Assembly (NCBI GenBank): GCA_963721445.1
Contig: CAVRIZ010000008.1
Coordinates: 682,001 to 746,000, forward strand
Length of the DNA stretch: 64,000 nucleotides
Source: DAIOEK01 sp963721445
Lineage (GTDB): Bacteria > Chloroflexota > Anaerolineae > Anaerolineales > Anaerolineaceae
Direction: 5' to 3'
The first letter of the stretch is position 1, and the number at the start of each line of letters is the position of its first letter. The notes beneath the pieces are model-generated. The model saw only the letters and a program-made list of their open reading frames with translations, was not told the origin of the DNA and searched no databases. The position numbers and the translations under genes were made by a program. Shown here piece by piece: positions 1 through 8,047 of the stretch.

Positions 1-1059
1 TTCACACACCAGCACGTCCCTGCCAGAAGCAATAGAACCGTTGAATTCCACCTTCATCTGCCAACCTATCCGCGGCTTATCGATTTTTTCCTCGGTCAGG
101 ATTTTTTCGATCTTATCTTCGATCTGGGTAGCCCTGCCAATGGTAGCTTTGCCACGATTAGCAAAAAAGCCACGTGCGAATTTATCTCCCGAATCCGCCT
201 TCCCCCCGACTTTGAATTTGGCAATTCCGCGCAGATGAGCAGCCGCCTCCCTGAGCTGATTAATTTCATCCATCTGATCCTGGTAAGATGACCACTGGCG
301 TTCCCGCTCACGGGCTTTTTCTTCAAGGTACTGCGAATAATTGCCTGAATACAACTTTGTCTTCCGGCTGGATGGATCCAATTCCAGGATTGCCGAACAA
401 ACATAATCGAGGAAGACCCGATCGTGGGAAACCACCAAGATGGCACCGGGGAATCCACGCAGCCAATCCTCCAGCCATTCCAACATGGTTATATCGAGAT
501 GATTGGTTGGTTCATCGAGGATCAGGAGATCAGGCTGTAGGAGAAGGGTTCCCGCAAGCGCGAGGCGGGTTTTCTGCCCACCACTGAGATGATTGACTGG
601 AAAATAAAACGGTACTTGATCCAGTCCAAGCCCTGAAAGAATCTTCTTCAAGGTAGGTTCGAGATTGGATTTTCGTTCGATCTGAAGGAGAATGCGATTG
701 TACTCCTCCTGGATCACGATATTACAGGGCTGTTTCGCCAATTCATGGGATAGGTCAACGAGATGGGCATCCAACCCGGATTCGATCTCCGCAATCTGGT
801 CAAGATATTGTTCAATTGTCACATCTTCTGGAAATGAATAGCCCTGAGGTAGATAGGCTTTGGTCAGTCCCGTCGGGGTATACTGGAAGGTTCCTGAATC
901 CGCTTCTTCTTCTCCAATTAATATCCTTAGAAGAGTACTCTTTCCACAACCATTCGGACCGACCAGGCCGAATTTTTCACCATCCTGTAAGGAGAAAATT
1001 ACCTCATCAAGGATTGTATTTAATTGATACGATTTGGAAATCCGATTTACTGAAAGCAT
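1..1059 (-). CDS. ABC-F family ATPase (C-terminal part outside window)
   Basis: The frame opens at the ATG at 1059 and runs off the left edge, so the second ABC domain is missing only because the window ends. Visible are Walker A GPNGCGKST (about residue 34), the signature LSGGQKTRLALAG, Walker B LLILDEPTNHLD, the switch motif SHDR, and the start of the inter-domain linker with KFARGFFANRG. ABC-F proteins have two ABC domains and no membrane segments; they bind the ribosomal E site and act in translation control or antibiotic target protection. A GAAGAGG Shine-Dalgarno lies just upstream. The gene has its own promoter, a short leader ORF and an intrinsic terminator 25 nt before the start, suggesting attenuation. 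The family call is firm; whether it is a resistance or a housekeeping member cannot be told from here. Confidence 0.93.
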   Translation of the reverse strand, partial: MLSVNRISKSYQLNTILDEVIFSLQDGEKFGLVGPNGCGKSTLLRILIGEEEADSGTFQYTPTGLTKAYLPQGYSFPEDVTIEQYLDQIAEIESGLDAHLVDLSHELAKQPCNIVIQEEYNRILLQIERKSNLEPTLKKILSGLGLDQVPFYFPVNHLSGGQKTRLALAGTLLLQPDLLILDEPTNHLDITMLEWLEDWLRGFPGAILVVSHDRVFLDYVCSAILELDPSSRKTKLYSGNYSQYLEEKARERERQWSSYQDQMDEINQLREAAAHLRGIAKFKVGGKADSGDKFARGFFANRGKATIGRATQIEDKIEKILTEEKIDKPRIGWQMKVEFNGSIASGRDVLVCE

Positions 1060-1083
1060 TATCAACCTCTTCAAAAAATATAA

Positions 1084-1103
1084 CCGGGGGCAAATGCCCC
1101 CGG
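1084..1103 (-). terminator. Intrinsic terminator/attenuator hairpin before the ABC-F start
   Basis: A perfect GC stem (CCGGGGGCA paired with TGCCCCCGG) is followed on the minus strand by a T-rich stretch (TTATATTTTTT). It lies between the promoter at 1202-1231 and the ABC-F start at 1059, so it would stop transcription before the gene unless overcome. Its place after a short leader ORF fits ribosome-mediated attenuation. I could not identify an alternative antiterminator pairing with confidence. Confidence 0.7.
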
Positions 1104-1151
1104 CCAGGATTAAATCCATTCACACCGAGACAAATACCCGATACCAATAGA

Positions 1152-1172
1152 TTAGAGGTTGCTGTAGATCAT
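1152..1172 (-). CDS. Putative six-residue leader peptide (MIYSNL)
   Basis: ATG at 1172 followed by five sense codons and TAA at 1152. AAAGGAG (1182-1188) lies upstream, with 9 nt between GGAG and this ATG. A closer ATG at 1180 is followed at once by TAG, a start-stop arrangement that could also load ribosomes. The ORF sits between the ABC-F promoter and the terminator hairpin, the usual position of leader peptides that sense stalled ribosomes. It is too short for coding statistics, so the call rests on position and Shine-Dalgarno alone. Confidence 0.4.
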   Translation of the reverse strand: MIYSNL

Positions 1173-1201
1173 TCCTACATGCTCCTTTGAGTAATAAACC
1201 A

Positions 1202-1231
1202 ATTATATCAATGAACCTGTATACACCGCAA
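1202..1231 (-). promoter_or_regulatory. Sigma-70-type promoter for the ABC-F leader
   Basis: On the minus strand TTGCGG (1226-1231), an 18-nt spacer and a consensus TATAAT (1202-1207). It lies immediately after the terminator of the decaheme cytochrome gene, so the ABC-F gene is its own transcription unit with a leader of roughly 135 nt. Confidence 0.65.
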
Positions 1232-1240
1232 TTAAAAAAT

Positions 1241-1267
1241 CTGTTCCCGTTTAGTAAACGGGAACAG
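1241..1267 (-). terminator. Terminator of the decaheme cytochrome gene
   Basis: A perfect 13-bp stem (CTGTTCCCGTTTA at 1241-1253 with its complement at 1255-1267) and a one-base loop as drawn, followed on the minus strand by ATTTTTT. It lies 26 nt after the stop of the minus-strand cytochrome gene. Confidence 0.9.
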
Positions 1268-1292
1268 AAGTAAAGCGATAGAAGTTAACCTG

Positions 1293-3437
1293 TTACTTTG
1301 GACGGGTCATTCCGGTGACGGACCCACCGAGGTCTTTGATGCCGTCGTAAAGGAACTGCATCACATACTTCGGATTGTGGATGTACGCACCCGGATCTTT
1401 TACCAGATAGTGGTAATTGTAACCAGCCGCAAACAATTTGGGTGAGAAAAGATTGTAAGCAATGTTGACACCCTTGTCGTCCTTGTCCGGTTTCCCATCC
1501 GCATCTTTATCGAGCAGGATGTATGGGCGAGCATTCGCATCGTAGACGAAGGCAGAACCAAGTTTGGTGGTGGCGTAAGATTGCATCGCCGCCAACATTT
1601 TTTCTTTCATGGTTTCAACTTCGCCATAGATTCCTTCGGTGATATCACCATCGCCATCATAGTCGATCTTATCCATGCGGATCTTGGTTGGATCATTCAC
1701 CTGGTGGCAGCCCGCGCATGCATCCAGCTTGGGTTCCAGCGCATGGACATCATGGCAACTGGAGCATGTCTGGAAGTTTTCTACATGCATGAACTTACCA
1801 ACATAGGTCTGACCGGGATATTCATAGACGCCCTTTGCATCGGTTCCAAACAGGGTGGAACCAGCTGCAAAATAGTGGACATTGATGAATTTGAGCTTAT
1901 CAGAAGCGGTATCAGCAGCCATACCATCAATGGCTTTTGCGACCGCTGAACCTGATTGGCGTCCCTGGTGGCAAGTGATGCACAGGTTGTTGGGATCTCC
2001 TTCACCAAAGGTGACCGCTAATCCGCTCGGGAAAGTGACTTCATTGAGTTTATAGAGACCAGGCCAGTTTGCTTCATCATGACAAGTGCTGCATGCGAAA
2101 CCATTGCTGGTTGGCACCATGATGTTGGTTCCATTCTCAATGAACTGCGGCATGCCGGAAGCAGAGTGGCATTTGGCACAATCAGCTTCTACCTTGCCTT
2201 CTTCATCCCAGTGGCGGAAAGCTTCACTGTTTCCAGCGAAATGACCGCTATCGTCGCGGGACATCTTGGTCATATCGACCGGGGCGGCAAGCTTCATGTT
2301 CAGATCTTCCATTGAGTCGAAGAGCAACTGAACAATGTACTTGTTTCCATGGGCATACGCACCAGGATCCTTGATGGAAAGTTGATAGTTATAGGCCGCT
2401 TTCAGCAATCGAGGAGTCCACGATTTGTATGCGTTCGGGAAGACAGCTTCCGCTTCATCGGTCTTGCCATCAGCGTTGGTGTCGATGAAGAAGTACGGAT
2501 ATGCCTCTCTGGTGTAGACGATGGCTGACTTGGCTACATCCTTACCATACGCCTGGATCGCGCCATAGAGGGCAGTCTGGAGACCTTCGATCTCGTAGAA
2601 CATACCTTCCTTGACATCTCCATCTCCGTCGTAATCACGGAGTGAAGATGGCTCACGGACGTTCTTCAGATCTTCGACCGCCTTCACATCGGAGTGGCAG
2701 CCAGAGCATTCCTGAACCTTGACTTCCAGAGAGTGAGAGTCATGGCAGGCTAAGCAGGTATCAAGGCCTTCGACGTGATCGTTCTTGGCGTCGTACGATT
2801 TGCCTTCATATTGATATCCACCTTTTACCTCGCCACCATACAAGGTTGCTGCTGCAGCGAAGTAGTGGATATTTGTGAAGGATGCATCCGCTATTACAGT
2901 ATCAGGTTCTTTATCTTTCGTGGCTTCATCCACCTGAACCATGGAGGCCATGCCCTGGTGACAGGTCATACAAACGGCTTCCTTGCCAAGTCCCTTCAAC
3001 TCAACGCCAGAGGGGAAGACGACTGAGGTCAACTTTGCAGTCCCTTCATTATGGCAGGTATCACAGGTGATGACGGTGCCAATGGCTGATGCTTTATCTA
3101 CAGCCATGGCGGCGCTGCCATCCGCGCCTACGTAATCTTTGAAACCGTCACTGCTGTGGCATTTAGCACAGGTTGTAGGAATCTCTTTTGGATCTTCCTC
3201 GTTCCAGTGGGTGAATGCTGCAGCTTTTGCATCTGCATGCCCGGATGCTTGCCAGACGGCAGCAAAGGGCGCTTCCACACCGGTGCCAGCCTCGGGCTGA
3301 GCAGGCTGGGCTGGACAGGGTGTGGTTGCCGGGCACTTCGGCGGTTCTGCAGTGGCGGCTGGTGCTTGGGGCTTGCACGCAACAACAATAAAAGCCAGCC
3401 CAATTACCAAACCTACAATGAACAATATTTTCTTCAT
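1293..3437 (-). CDS. Decaheme c-type cytochrome lipoprotein, tandem pentaheme duplication
   Basis: Predicted exported electron carrier of 714 residues. The N-terminus is a lipoprotein signal with lipobox VVAC (Cys21), followed by an Ala/Pro/Cys-rich linker. Ten CXXCH heme motifs lie near residues 90, 125, 156, 228, 244 and 420, 449, 486, 558, 574: five hemes repeated with a period of about 330 residues. Each half also carries a NxHYFAA..TL.G motif between hemes 3 and 4 and Ca-binding-like loops (DYDGDGD followed by a DADGK or NADGK loop) after heme 5. The start at 3437 gives a standard signal; an ATG at 3446 is also possible, but GGAG then sits only one base away. The divergent ccm operon would mature its hemes. 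I do not recognise a named family; a respiratory or extracellular electron-transfer role is inferred. Confidence 0.88.
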   Translation of the reverse strand: MKKILFIVGLVIGLAFIVVACKPQAPAATAEPPKCPATTPCPAQPAQPEAGTGVEAPFAAVWQASGHADAKAAAFTHWNEEDPKEIPTTCAKCHSSDGFKDYVGADGSAAMAVDKASAIGTVITCDTCHNEGTAKLTSVVFPSGVELKGLGKEAVCMTCHQGMASMVQVDEATKDKEPDTVIADASFTNIHYFAAAATLYGGEVKGGYQYEGKSYDAKNDHVEGLDTCLACHDSHSLEVKVQECSGCHSDVKAVEDLKNVREPSSLRDYDGDGDVKEGMFYEIEGLQTALYGAIQAYGKDVAKSAIVYTREAYPYFFIDTNADGKTDEAEAVFPNAYKSWTPRLLKAAYNYQLSIKDPGAYAHGNKYIVQLLFDSMEDLNMKLAAPVDMTKMSRDDSGHFAGNSEAFRHWDEEGKVEADCAKCHSASGMPQFIENGTNIMVPTSNGFACSTCHDEANWPGLYKLNEVTFPSGLAVTFGEGDPNNLCITCHQGRQSGSAVAKAIDGMAADTASDKLKFINVHYFAAGSTLFGTDAKGVYEYPGQTYVGKFMHVENFQTCSSCHDVHALEPKLDACAGCHQVNDPTKIRMDKIDYDGDGDITEGIYGEVETMKEKMLAAMQSYATTKLGSAFVYDANARPYILLDKDADGKPDKDDKGVNIAYNLFSPKLFAAGYNYHYLVKDPGAYIHNPKYVMQFLYDGIKDLGGSVTGMTRPK

Positions 3438-3497
3438 AGTTCGCATTCTCCTAGACTTATTTTATGTTCTAATCTTTCCTGTGATCTTTCGTAACAC

Positions 3498-3507
3498 CAC
3501 CTCCTTT
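3498..3507 (-). promoter_or_regulatory. Isolated perfect Shine-Dalgarno sequence in the cytochrome leader
   Basis: On the minus strand AAAGGAGGTG is fully complementary to the usual 16S rRNA 3' end, but no well-spaced start codon follows. A GTG two bases after GGAGG would open an 11-codon ORF ending before the cytochrome gene. The real cytochrome start is about 60 nt further on with its own GGAG. It may be a ribosome standby site or an upstream ORF. Confidence 0.35.
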
Positions 3508-3596
3508 AAATGGAAATAAAAAAAGACGAGGGAAAGCTACTTCACTCACAATAGATTATAGCCAGAGGCGTAGATTAATACAATATTAAAATTGGA

Positions 3597-3642
3597 TGAC
3601 AATTCTCTTAATTTTGGGGTGTATTCAGCATGCAAATTGTCA
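3597..3642. promoter_or_regulatory. Inverted repeat in the divergent decaheme/ccmE intergenic region
   Basis: TGACAATT (3597-3604) and its exact complement AATTGTCA (3635-3642) lie 30 nt apart in the AT-rich 335-nt gap between the divergent decaheme gene and ccmE. The context AAATTGG also recurs near 3590 and 3655. This could be an operator controlling both units or a DNA loop site. No regulator is encoded beside it. Nothing else is evident in the gap. Confidence 0.3.
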
Positions 3643-3772
3643 CAAAAGGACAAAATTGGTCTAATTTAACCATTTTCTCTCACTTCAATTTAATCTCCAT
3701 ATGGCAAAATGACGCAAGGCATATCCTGCTTATTGTTATTGTATTTAACATCATTCTTGGAGAAAAAACGTT

Positions 3773-4306
3773 ATGAATTCGACGGATACCCATGCCAAAT
3801 CCGCACTCCCTTCATCAGGGGCGAAATGGAAGTTTATTGCAGGAGGATTACTTATCCTCGCGGCAGTCGTTTATCTGATCATCTCATCCACGCAGGCAAA
3901 TGCGCAATACTTTCTAACCGTTGATGAGTTACACCAAAAATCTGGGCAGATGGCTGGTCGTGAGATACGGATCTCAGGCGCGGTAATCGGCGAATCTATT
4001 GTGTATGATCCTCAAACACTCGATTTATCATTCGAAGTTGTCCATATTCCCGCTGATAATAAGGAAATTGAAGCTCAGGGTGGACTTGCAAATGTCCTAC
4101 ATGAAGCGATTCTAAATACCAGCGCGCCCAGATTAAAGGTTGTTTATAATGGACCCAGACCCGATCTTCTTAAGAATGAAGCGCAAGCCATTATGACGGG
4201 AACCCTTGATCCAAACGGGGTATTCCATGCAGAGGAATTACTGTTAAAATGTCCCAGCCGGTACGAAGAAGCTCTTCCAAGCCAATCAGTCAAATCCAGT
4301 AATTAA
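3773..4306 (+). CDS. ccmE: Cytochrome c maturation heme chaperone CcmE, CXXXY type
   Basis: CcmE carries heme covalently from CcmC/D to the CcmF/H ligation machinery on the outer face of the membrane. The 177-residue protein has a cytoplasmic N-terminus, one membrane anchor (about 19-38) and an OB-fold domain starting at YFLTVDEL. The heme-binding site normally reads HXXXY; here it is KCPSRY (Cys160...Tyr164), the cysteine variant known from some archaea and Deltaproteobacteria. The start has a GGAG site eleven bases upstream. It heads the ccm operon, about 100 nt before ccmF. CcmE itself is secure, and the Cys variant is read directly. Confidence 0.95.
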   Translation: MNSTDTHAKSALPSSGAKWKFIAGGLLILAAVVYLIISSTQANAQYFLTVDELHQKSGQMAGREIRISGAVIGESIVYDPQTLDLSFEVVHIPADNKEIEAQGGLANVLHEAILNTSAPRLKVVYNGPRPDLLKNEAQAIMTGTLDPNGVFHAEELLLKCPSRYEEALPSQSVKSSN

Positions 4307-4411
4307 CCGGTATGATTTGTTCAGGTCTGTTCTAATGTTCATATTACGGAATAAGCAACCCCGCTTATTCCGTTTGCATTTATAGATATAACTGGTCCAT
4401 ATGGAGAGTTC

Positions 4412-6421
4412 ATGATTGTTCAATTTGGATATGGGGTACTGGTTATCGCGCTCGCATTAACTGTCTTTGCGGCATTCGCTTCTATCTTTGGCGGAACTAA
4501 AAAGGATCGGCGCTGGGTAAATTCCTCCCGGTTGGCGATGATCATCATTTTCCCGTTGATCACCATTGGGGTACTTACCCTGATCTACCTTTTAGTTAAA
4601 GGGGATTACACGGTTTCGTATGTTTATTCGGTAACCAGCAGCACAATGCCAATTTATCTGCGCATCACCGCCCTGTGGGGTGGACAATCCGGCTCCTTGC
4701 TCTTTTGGAGCTGGCTGATGTCAGCGTTTGCTTTTGCGGTTTGCTTACGCAATTGGGACCGCGATCGGGAATTTTTACCCTGGGTCATCTTCGTACCCGC
4801 AATTACGCTTGGCTTCTTCCTCAGCATGGTGATCTTTATCGAAAATCCCTTTGTACGATTCTGGGCAAATGGCATGGGTCAACAATTTGAAGCCATGTTT
4901 CAACCTGCCGGTGCTGATCTGATTCTCCCTCCTGATGGACGCGGTCTAAATCCACTCCTGCGCCACCCTGGTATGATCATTCACCCGCCCATGCTGTATC
5001 TCGGGTTTGTATCATTTGTCATCCCATTTGCCTTCGCCGTCGCTGCCCTGGTCACCGGACGGACTGATGATCGTTGGATCCGACTGACCCGCCGCTGGAC
5101 CCTGGTCGCCTGGTTATTCCTCACAATAGGATTAGTGCTGGGGATGCGCTGGGCGTATGACGTTTTGGGATGGGGTGGGTACTGGGGCTGGGATCCGGTG
5201 GAGATCGCCGCCCTCATGCCCTGGCTTACCGGGACCGCCTTATTGCATTCGGTGATGATCCAGGAAAAACGTGGGATGTTCAAGCAGTGGAATATGCTCC
5301 TGACCATTCTCACCTATGATCTCGTTATCTATGGTACATTCCTCACCCGTTCGGGCGTATTGTCTTCCGTTCATGCGTTCGCTCAATCACCTGTGGGACC
5401 GCTGTTCTTTGGGTTTATTGCTCTCACCCTCCTGGTGTCGGTCGGGTTACTGATCTACCGCTGGAAAGATCTTCGGGCAGAGGCGTCTCTCAAATCAGTG
5501 CTCTCCCGCGAATCGCTCTTCCTGGTTAATAACTTGCTCTTCATGGGAATATTTATTGTCTGTTTCTGGGGTGTCAACTTCCCGTTGATCTCTGAACTCG
5601 TCACCGGGCAAAAAGTGACCGTTGGACCTCCCTTTTATATTCGGGCAACTGGTCCACTCTGGGGAGGAATTTTGCTCTTGATGGGAATTGCTCCACTCTC
5701 CGCCTGGACGATTACATCCGCCAAAACGTTAGGAAAATCGATCTGGAAAGCGCTGGCGTTATCCCTCGTGATCCCGCTCATCCTCGTTGCCACCGGCATG
5801 CGAAGTGTCGCAGCCATACTTGGGTTTTGGTTGATCACTTTGGTCATTTTGGTCACCCTTTACGAATATGGACGCGGTATCCGCGCTCGAGCCCGTTCTT
5901 CCCATGAGAATGTCTTCCTGGCGATCTGGAATCTTACTCGCCGCAATCGTCGTAGGTATGGCGGATACATCATTCACCTGGGTATTGTCTTCATGGGATT
6001 GGGTATTATTGGGATTGAGGCGTTTCAAACCCAAACCCAGGGAACACTTTCACCCGGACAGGAATTGAAGGTCGGCGATTATTCGGTCACCTATAAAGAA
6101 TTAGCAGAATTTGATGCAACCGATGGACGAAATGTCGCCCGAGCAGTCCTATCTGTCAATAAAAACGGCATCGATGCCGGAGAGCTGTATCCCCGCCGAG
6201 ATTTTTTCTATGATGCTCAACAAACGATGACCATTCCAGGCGTTCGCAGCACCATGGAGGATGATCTTTATGTCATCCTGGTCGACTGGCAGCCGATCTC
6301 CACTAGAATGGCTACCTTTAAGGTCTACCATAATCCTCTGGTAAATTGGCTCTGGCTTGGCAGCCTCGTATTAATTTTCGGTTCACTCATTGCAGTATGG
6401 CCGACACCTGATAAGGATTAA
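4412..6421 (+). CDS. ccmF: Heme lyase subunit CcmF
   Basis: CcmF attaches heme from holo-CcmE to the CXXCH cysteines of apocytochromes, together with CcmH. The 669-residue polytopic protein shows family landmarks in order: LWGGQSGSLLFW near residue 90, the His-containing HPGMIIHPPMLYLG, the tryptophan-rich WWD motif WGGYWGWDPVE, FLTRSGVLSSVHAF with its axial-ligand type His, and a large periplasmic loop before the last helix. Length matches the family. A GGAGAG site precedes the ATG. It lies between ccmE and ccmH and is intact. Confidence 0.97.
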   Translation: MIVQFGYGVLVIALALTVFAAFASIFGGTKKDRRWVNSSRLAMIIIFPLITIGVLTLIYLLVKGDYTVSYVYSVTSSTMPIYLRITALWGGQSGSLLFWSWLMSAFAFAVCLRNWDRDREFLPWVIFVPAITLGFFLSMVIFIENPFVRFWANGMGQQFEAMFQPAGADLILPPDGRGLNPLLRHPGMIIHPPMLYLGFVSFVIPFAFAVAALVTGRTDDRWIRLTRRWTLVAWLFLTIGLVLGMRWAYDVLGWGGYWGWDPVEIAALMPWLTGTALLHSVMIQEKRGMFKQWNMLLTILTYDLVIYGTFLTRSGVLSSVHAFAQSPVGPLFFGFIALTLLVSVGLLIYRWKDLRAEASLKSVLSRESLFLVNNLLFMGIFIVCFWGVNFPLISELVTGQKVTVGPPFYIRATGPLWGGILLLMGIAPLSAWTITSAKTLGKSIWKALALSLVIPLILVATGMRSVAAILGFWLITLVILVTLYEYGRGIRARARSSHENVFLAIWNLTRRNRRRYGGYIIHLGIVFMGLGIIGIEAFQTQTQGTLSPGQELKVGDYSVTYKELAEFDATDGRNVARAVLSVNKNGIDAGELYPRRDFFYDAQQTMTIPGVRSTMEDDLYVILVDWQPISTRMATFKVYHNPLVNWLWLGSLVLIFGSLIAVWPTPDKD

Positions 6422-6451
6422 CATCGAACAAGTAGTGGAATGAGGAGATTT

Positions 6452-6943
6452 ATGAGAAGGAAATGGTTCTGGTACGCGTTTCTTACTGCATTGGTGCTGG
6501 CAGGAATCTCCATCTCGCAAGCCGCCGCCCAGGAAAAAACGCCAATAACAGACGACCAGGTGAATGAAGTCGCGCGACAACTATACTGCCCGGTGTGTGA
6601 GAATACCCCGTTGGATGTATGCCCAACCACTGCTTGTGCACAATGGCGCGCGCTCATTCGCGAGAAACTGGAATTGGGTTGGTCAAATGAACAAATTAAT
6701 ACGTATTTTGTGACTCAATACGGGGACCGAGTCTTATCAGAGCCTCCCCGCCGGGGATTAAATTGGTTGGTCTATGTCATACCGCCAGTGGTGATCCTTA
6801 TCGCAGCGCTATTTCTCGCTTTGCTGATCCGGAGAATGAAAAAGACTGCTGAGCATGTTACAGAACAAAAGAATCAACCAATTTTGCCCGATGACGATTA
6901 TCTGGCACGAATTGAAAAAGAGATCCAGCAGAGAGAAAAATAA
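6452..6943 (+). CDS. ccmH: Cytochrome c maturation thiol protein CcmH
   Basis: CcmH reduces or holds apocytochrome cysteines for CcmF. The 163-residue protein has a signal peptide or N-terminal anchor, a three-helix domain with the LYCPVC active site (Cys46, Cys49), and a C-terminal membrane helix with a charged cytosolic tail. Two more cysteines follow (DVCPTTAC, Cys57 and Cys62), which differs from the proteobacterial form but, from memory, resembles Chloroflexota relatives. The second ATG at 6452 is chosen because GAGGAG lies just upstream; the ATG at 6440 overlaps that site. Organisms with CXXXY CcmE have been described as lacking CcmH, so its presence here is notable. Confidence 0.93.
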   Translation: MRRKWFWYAFLTALVLAGISISQAAAQEKTPITDDQVNEVARQLYCPVCENTPLDVCPTTACAQWRALIREKLELGWSNEQINTYFVTQYGDRVLSEPPRRGLNWLVYVIPPVVILIAALFLALLIRRMKKTAEHVTEQKNQPILPDDDYLARIEKEIQQREK

Positions 6944-6946
6944 AGA

Positions 6947-7522
6947 ATGAACAATTCCACACCAGACAATCAACCCGAGATGAGCCCGCCCCGCAGACAA
7001 CTGCCAATCGCAGCGATGGTACTGGCAGCACTTTTTCTCGGTGGTTTTTTATTATTTCTTTATTTCGGATTGCAACGAACCTATCAGGGTCCAGTCAGGG
7101 TAAGTGAACCAGTCAAACCATTCGTAATTCAAACTTTTGATGGCGAAGTTATCAATACATCAGAACATGCAGGCAAAGTCATATTGGTTAATTTCTGGGC
7201 TTCCTGGTGCAAACCTTGTGAAAGTGAAGCACGTTTCCTACAAAATGCCTGGGAATACTACCAACCTGGGGGAGAAGTCCTCTTCCTTGGAGTGGATTAC
7301 GTGGATACTGAGCCAGAAGCGAAGGCTTCCCTGGATAAATTCGGGATCACCTTCCCAAACGGCCCTGACCTTGGAACACGTATCTCGCAAGAATTCCGAA
7401 TTCGCGGCGTGCCGGAAACGTATATCATCAAAAAAGACGGAACCCTTGGATATATCCAAATTGGTCCTTTCAGTTCCCTTAATGATATTCAGGACAAAAT
7501 CGATCCACTTCTTACTGATTAG
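6947..7522 (+). CDS. ccmG: Thioredoxin-like CcmG/ResA/DsbE protein
   Basis: A membrane-anchored thiol-disulfide oxidoreductase that keeps the CXXCH cysteines of apocytochromes reduced. Of 191 residues, 20-42 form the membrane anchor; the thioredoxin domain has FWASWCKPC (Cys88, Cys91), the cis-Pro context GVPETYII and a GxDYVD insertion of the ResA/TlpA kind. The start is four bases after the ccmH stop, and an AAAGA site precedes it. Position in the operon supports CcmG over a general TlpA protein. Confidence 0.93.
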   Translation: MNNSTPDNQPEMSPPRRQLPIAAMVLAALFLGGFLLFLYFGLQRTYQGPVRVSEPVKPFVIQTFDGEVINTSEHAGKVILVNFWASWCKPCESEARFLQNAWEYYQPGGEVLFLGVDYVDTEPEAKASLDKFGITFPNGPDLGTRISQEFRIRGVPETYIIKKDGTLGYIQIGPFSSLNDIQDKIDPLLTD

Positions 7523-7537
7523 AGAGATAGGAGTAAC

Positions 7538-8044
7538 ATGGAAACTGGTGCCATCCTATTGTTAGCTGCGGTTCTGTTGATAGTAAGCGCGGTCGTCATC
7601 CGTCCCTGGATGCCATCAATAAAAAATACGGGCAGGACACGTCAAACCCGTCCATCAACAAACCAACAATTTTCGGTTTGGCTGGCAGAAAAAGAACGGC
7701 TATTGAACATGATCCAGGAATTGGATTTCGATCACGAAACAGGGAAAATCCCGGACGAGTTGTTCAACGAGCAACGATCAGAATTGGTGCAATCGGCCGC
7801 ACAGATATTGAAACAACTTGCTGATAATGGGTATACTGAGCCAACCTCCTCTAAGCCTATCAACGATACTACTTCGCGACCTGCAAATGTCCGTGAATAT
7901 GATGATTTAGATGAATTGATCGCAAAGCGCAGGTTGGAAAAAAACGGGAAAGCAACCGGGTTTTGCCCAAAATGCGGAAATCCGCTTCAAACGAGCGACC
8001 GTTTTTGTCCGAAGTGTGGAACGACCATCCAAGTGGCTAACTGA
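7538..8044 (+). CDS. CcmI-like membrane protein with C-terminal zinc ribbon
   Basis: 168 residues. An N-terminal membrane helix (about 4-24) is followed by a CcmI/CycH-like helical segment (WLAEKERLLNMIQELDFD...GKIPDELFNEQRSEL) and a C-terminal double-cysteine zinc ribbon (FCPKCGNPL...RFCPKCGTTI). CcmI proteins hand apocytochromes to CcmF/H, and their N-terminal parts carry a similar D-x-x-x-GK-I/L-x-x-x-x-Y/F-x-x-x-R motif. The TPR part of classical CcmI is absent. A GGAG site lies 8 nt before the ATG. The same motif recurs at the tail of the next gene's product. A role in ccm assembly is inferred from position. Confidence 0.8.
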   Translation: METGAILLLAAVLLIVSAVVIRPWMPSIKNTGRTRQTRPSTNQQFSVWLAEKERLLNMIQELDFDHETGKIPDELFNEQRSELVQSAAQILKQLADNGYTEPTSSKPINDTTSRPANVREYDDLDELIAKRRLEKNGKATGFCPKCGNPLQTSDRFCPKCGTTIQVAN

Positions 8045-8047
8045 TAT

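Noticed and set aside
3156..3494. 112-codon frame opposite the decaheme gene start
   Set aside because: It is the complement of the signal peptide and linker region of a clear gene.
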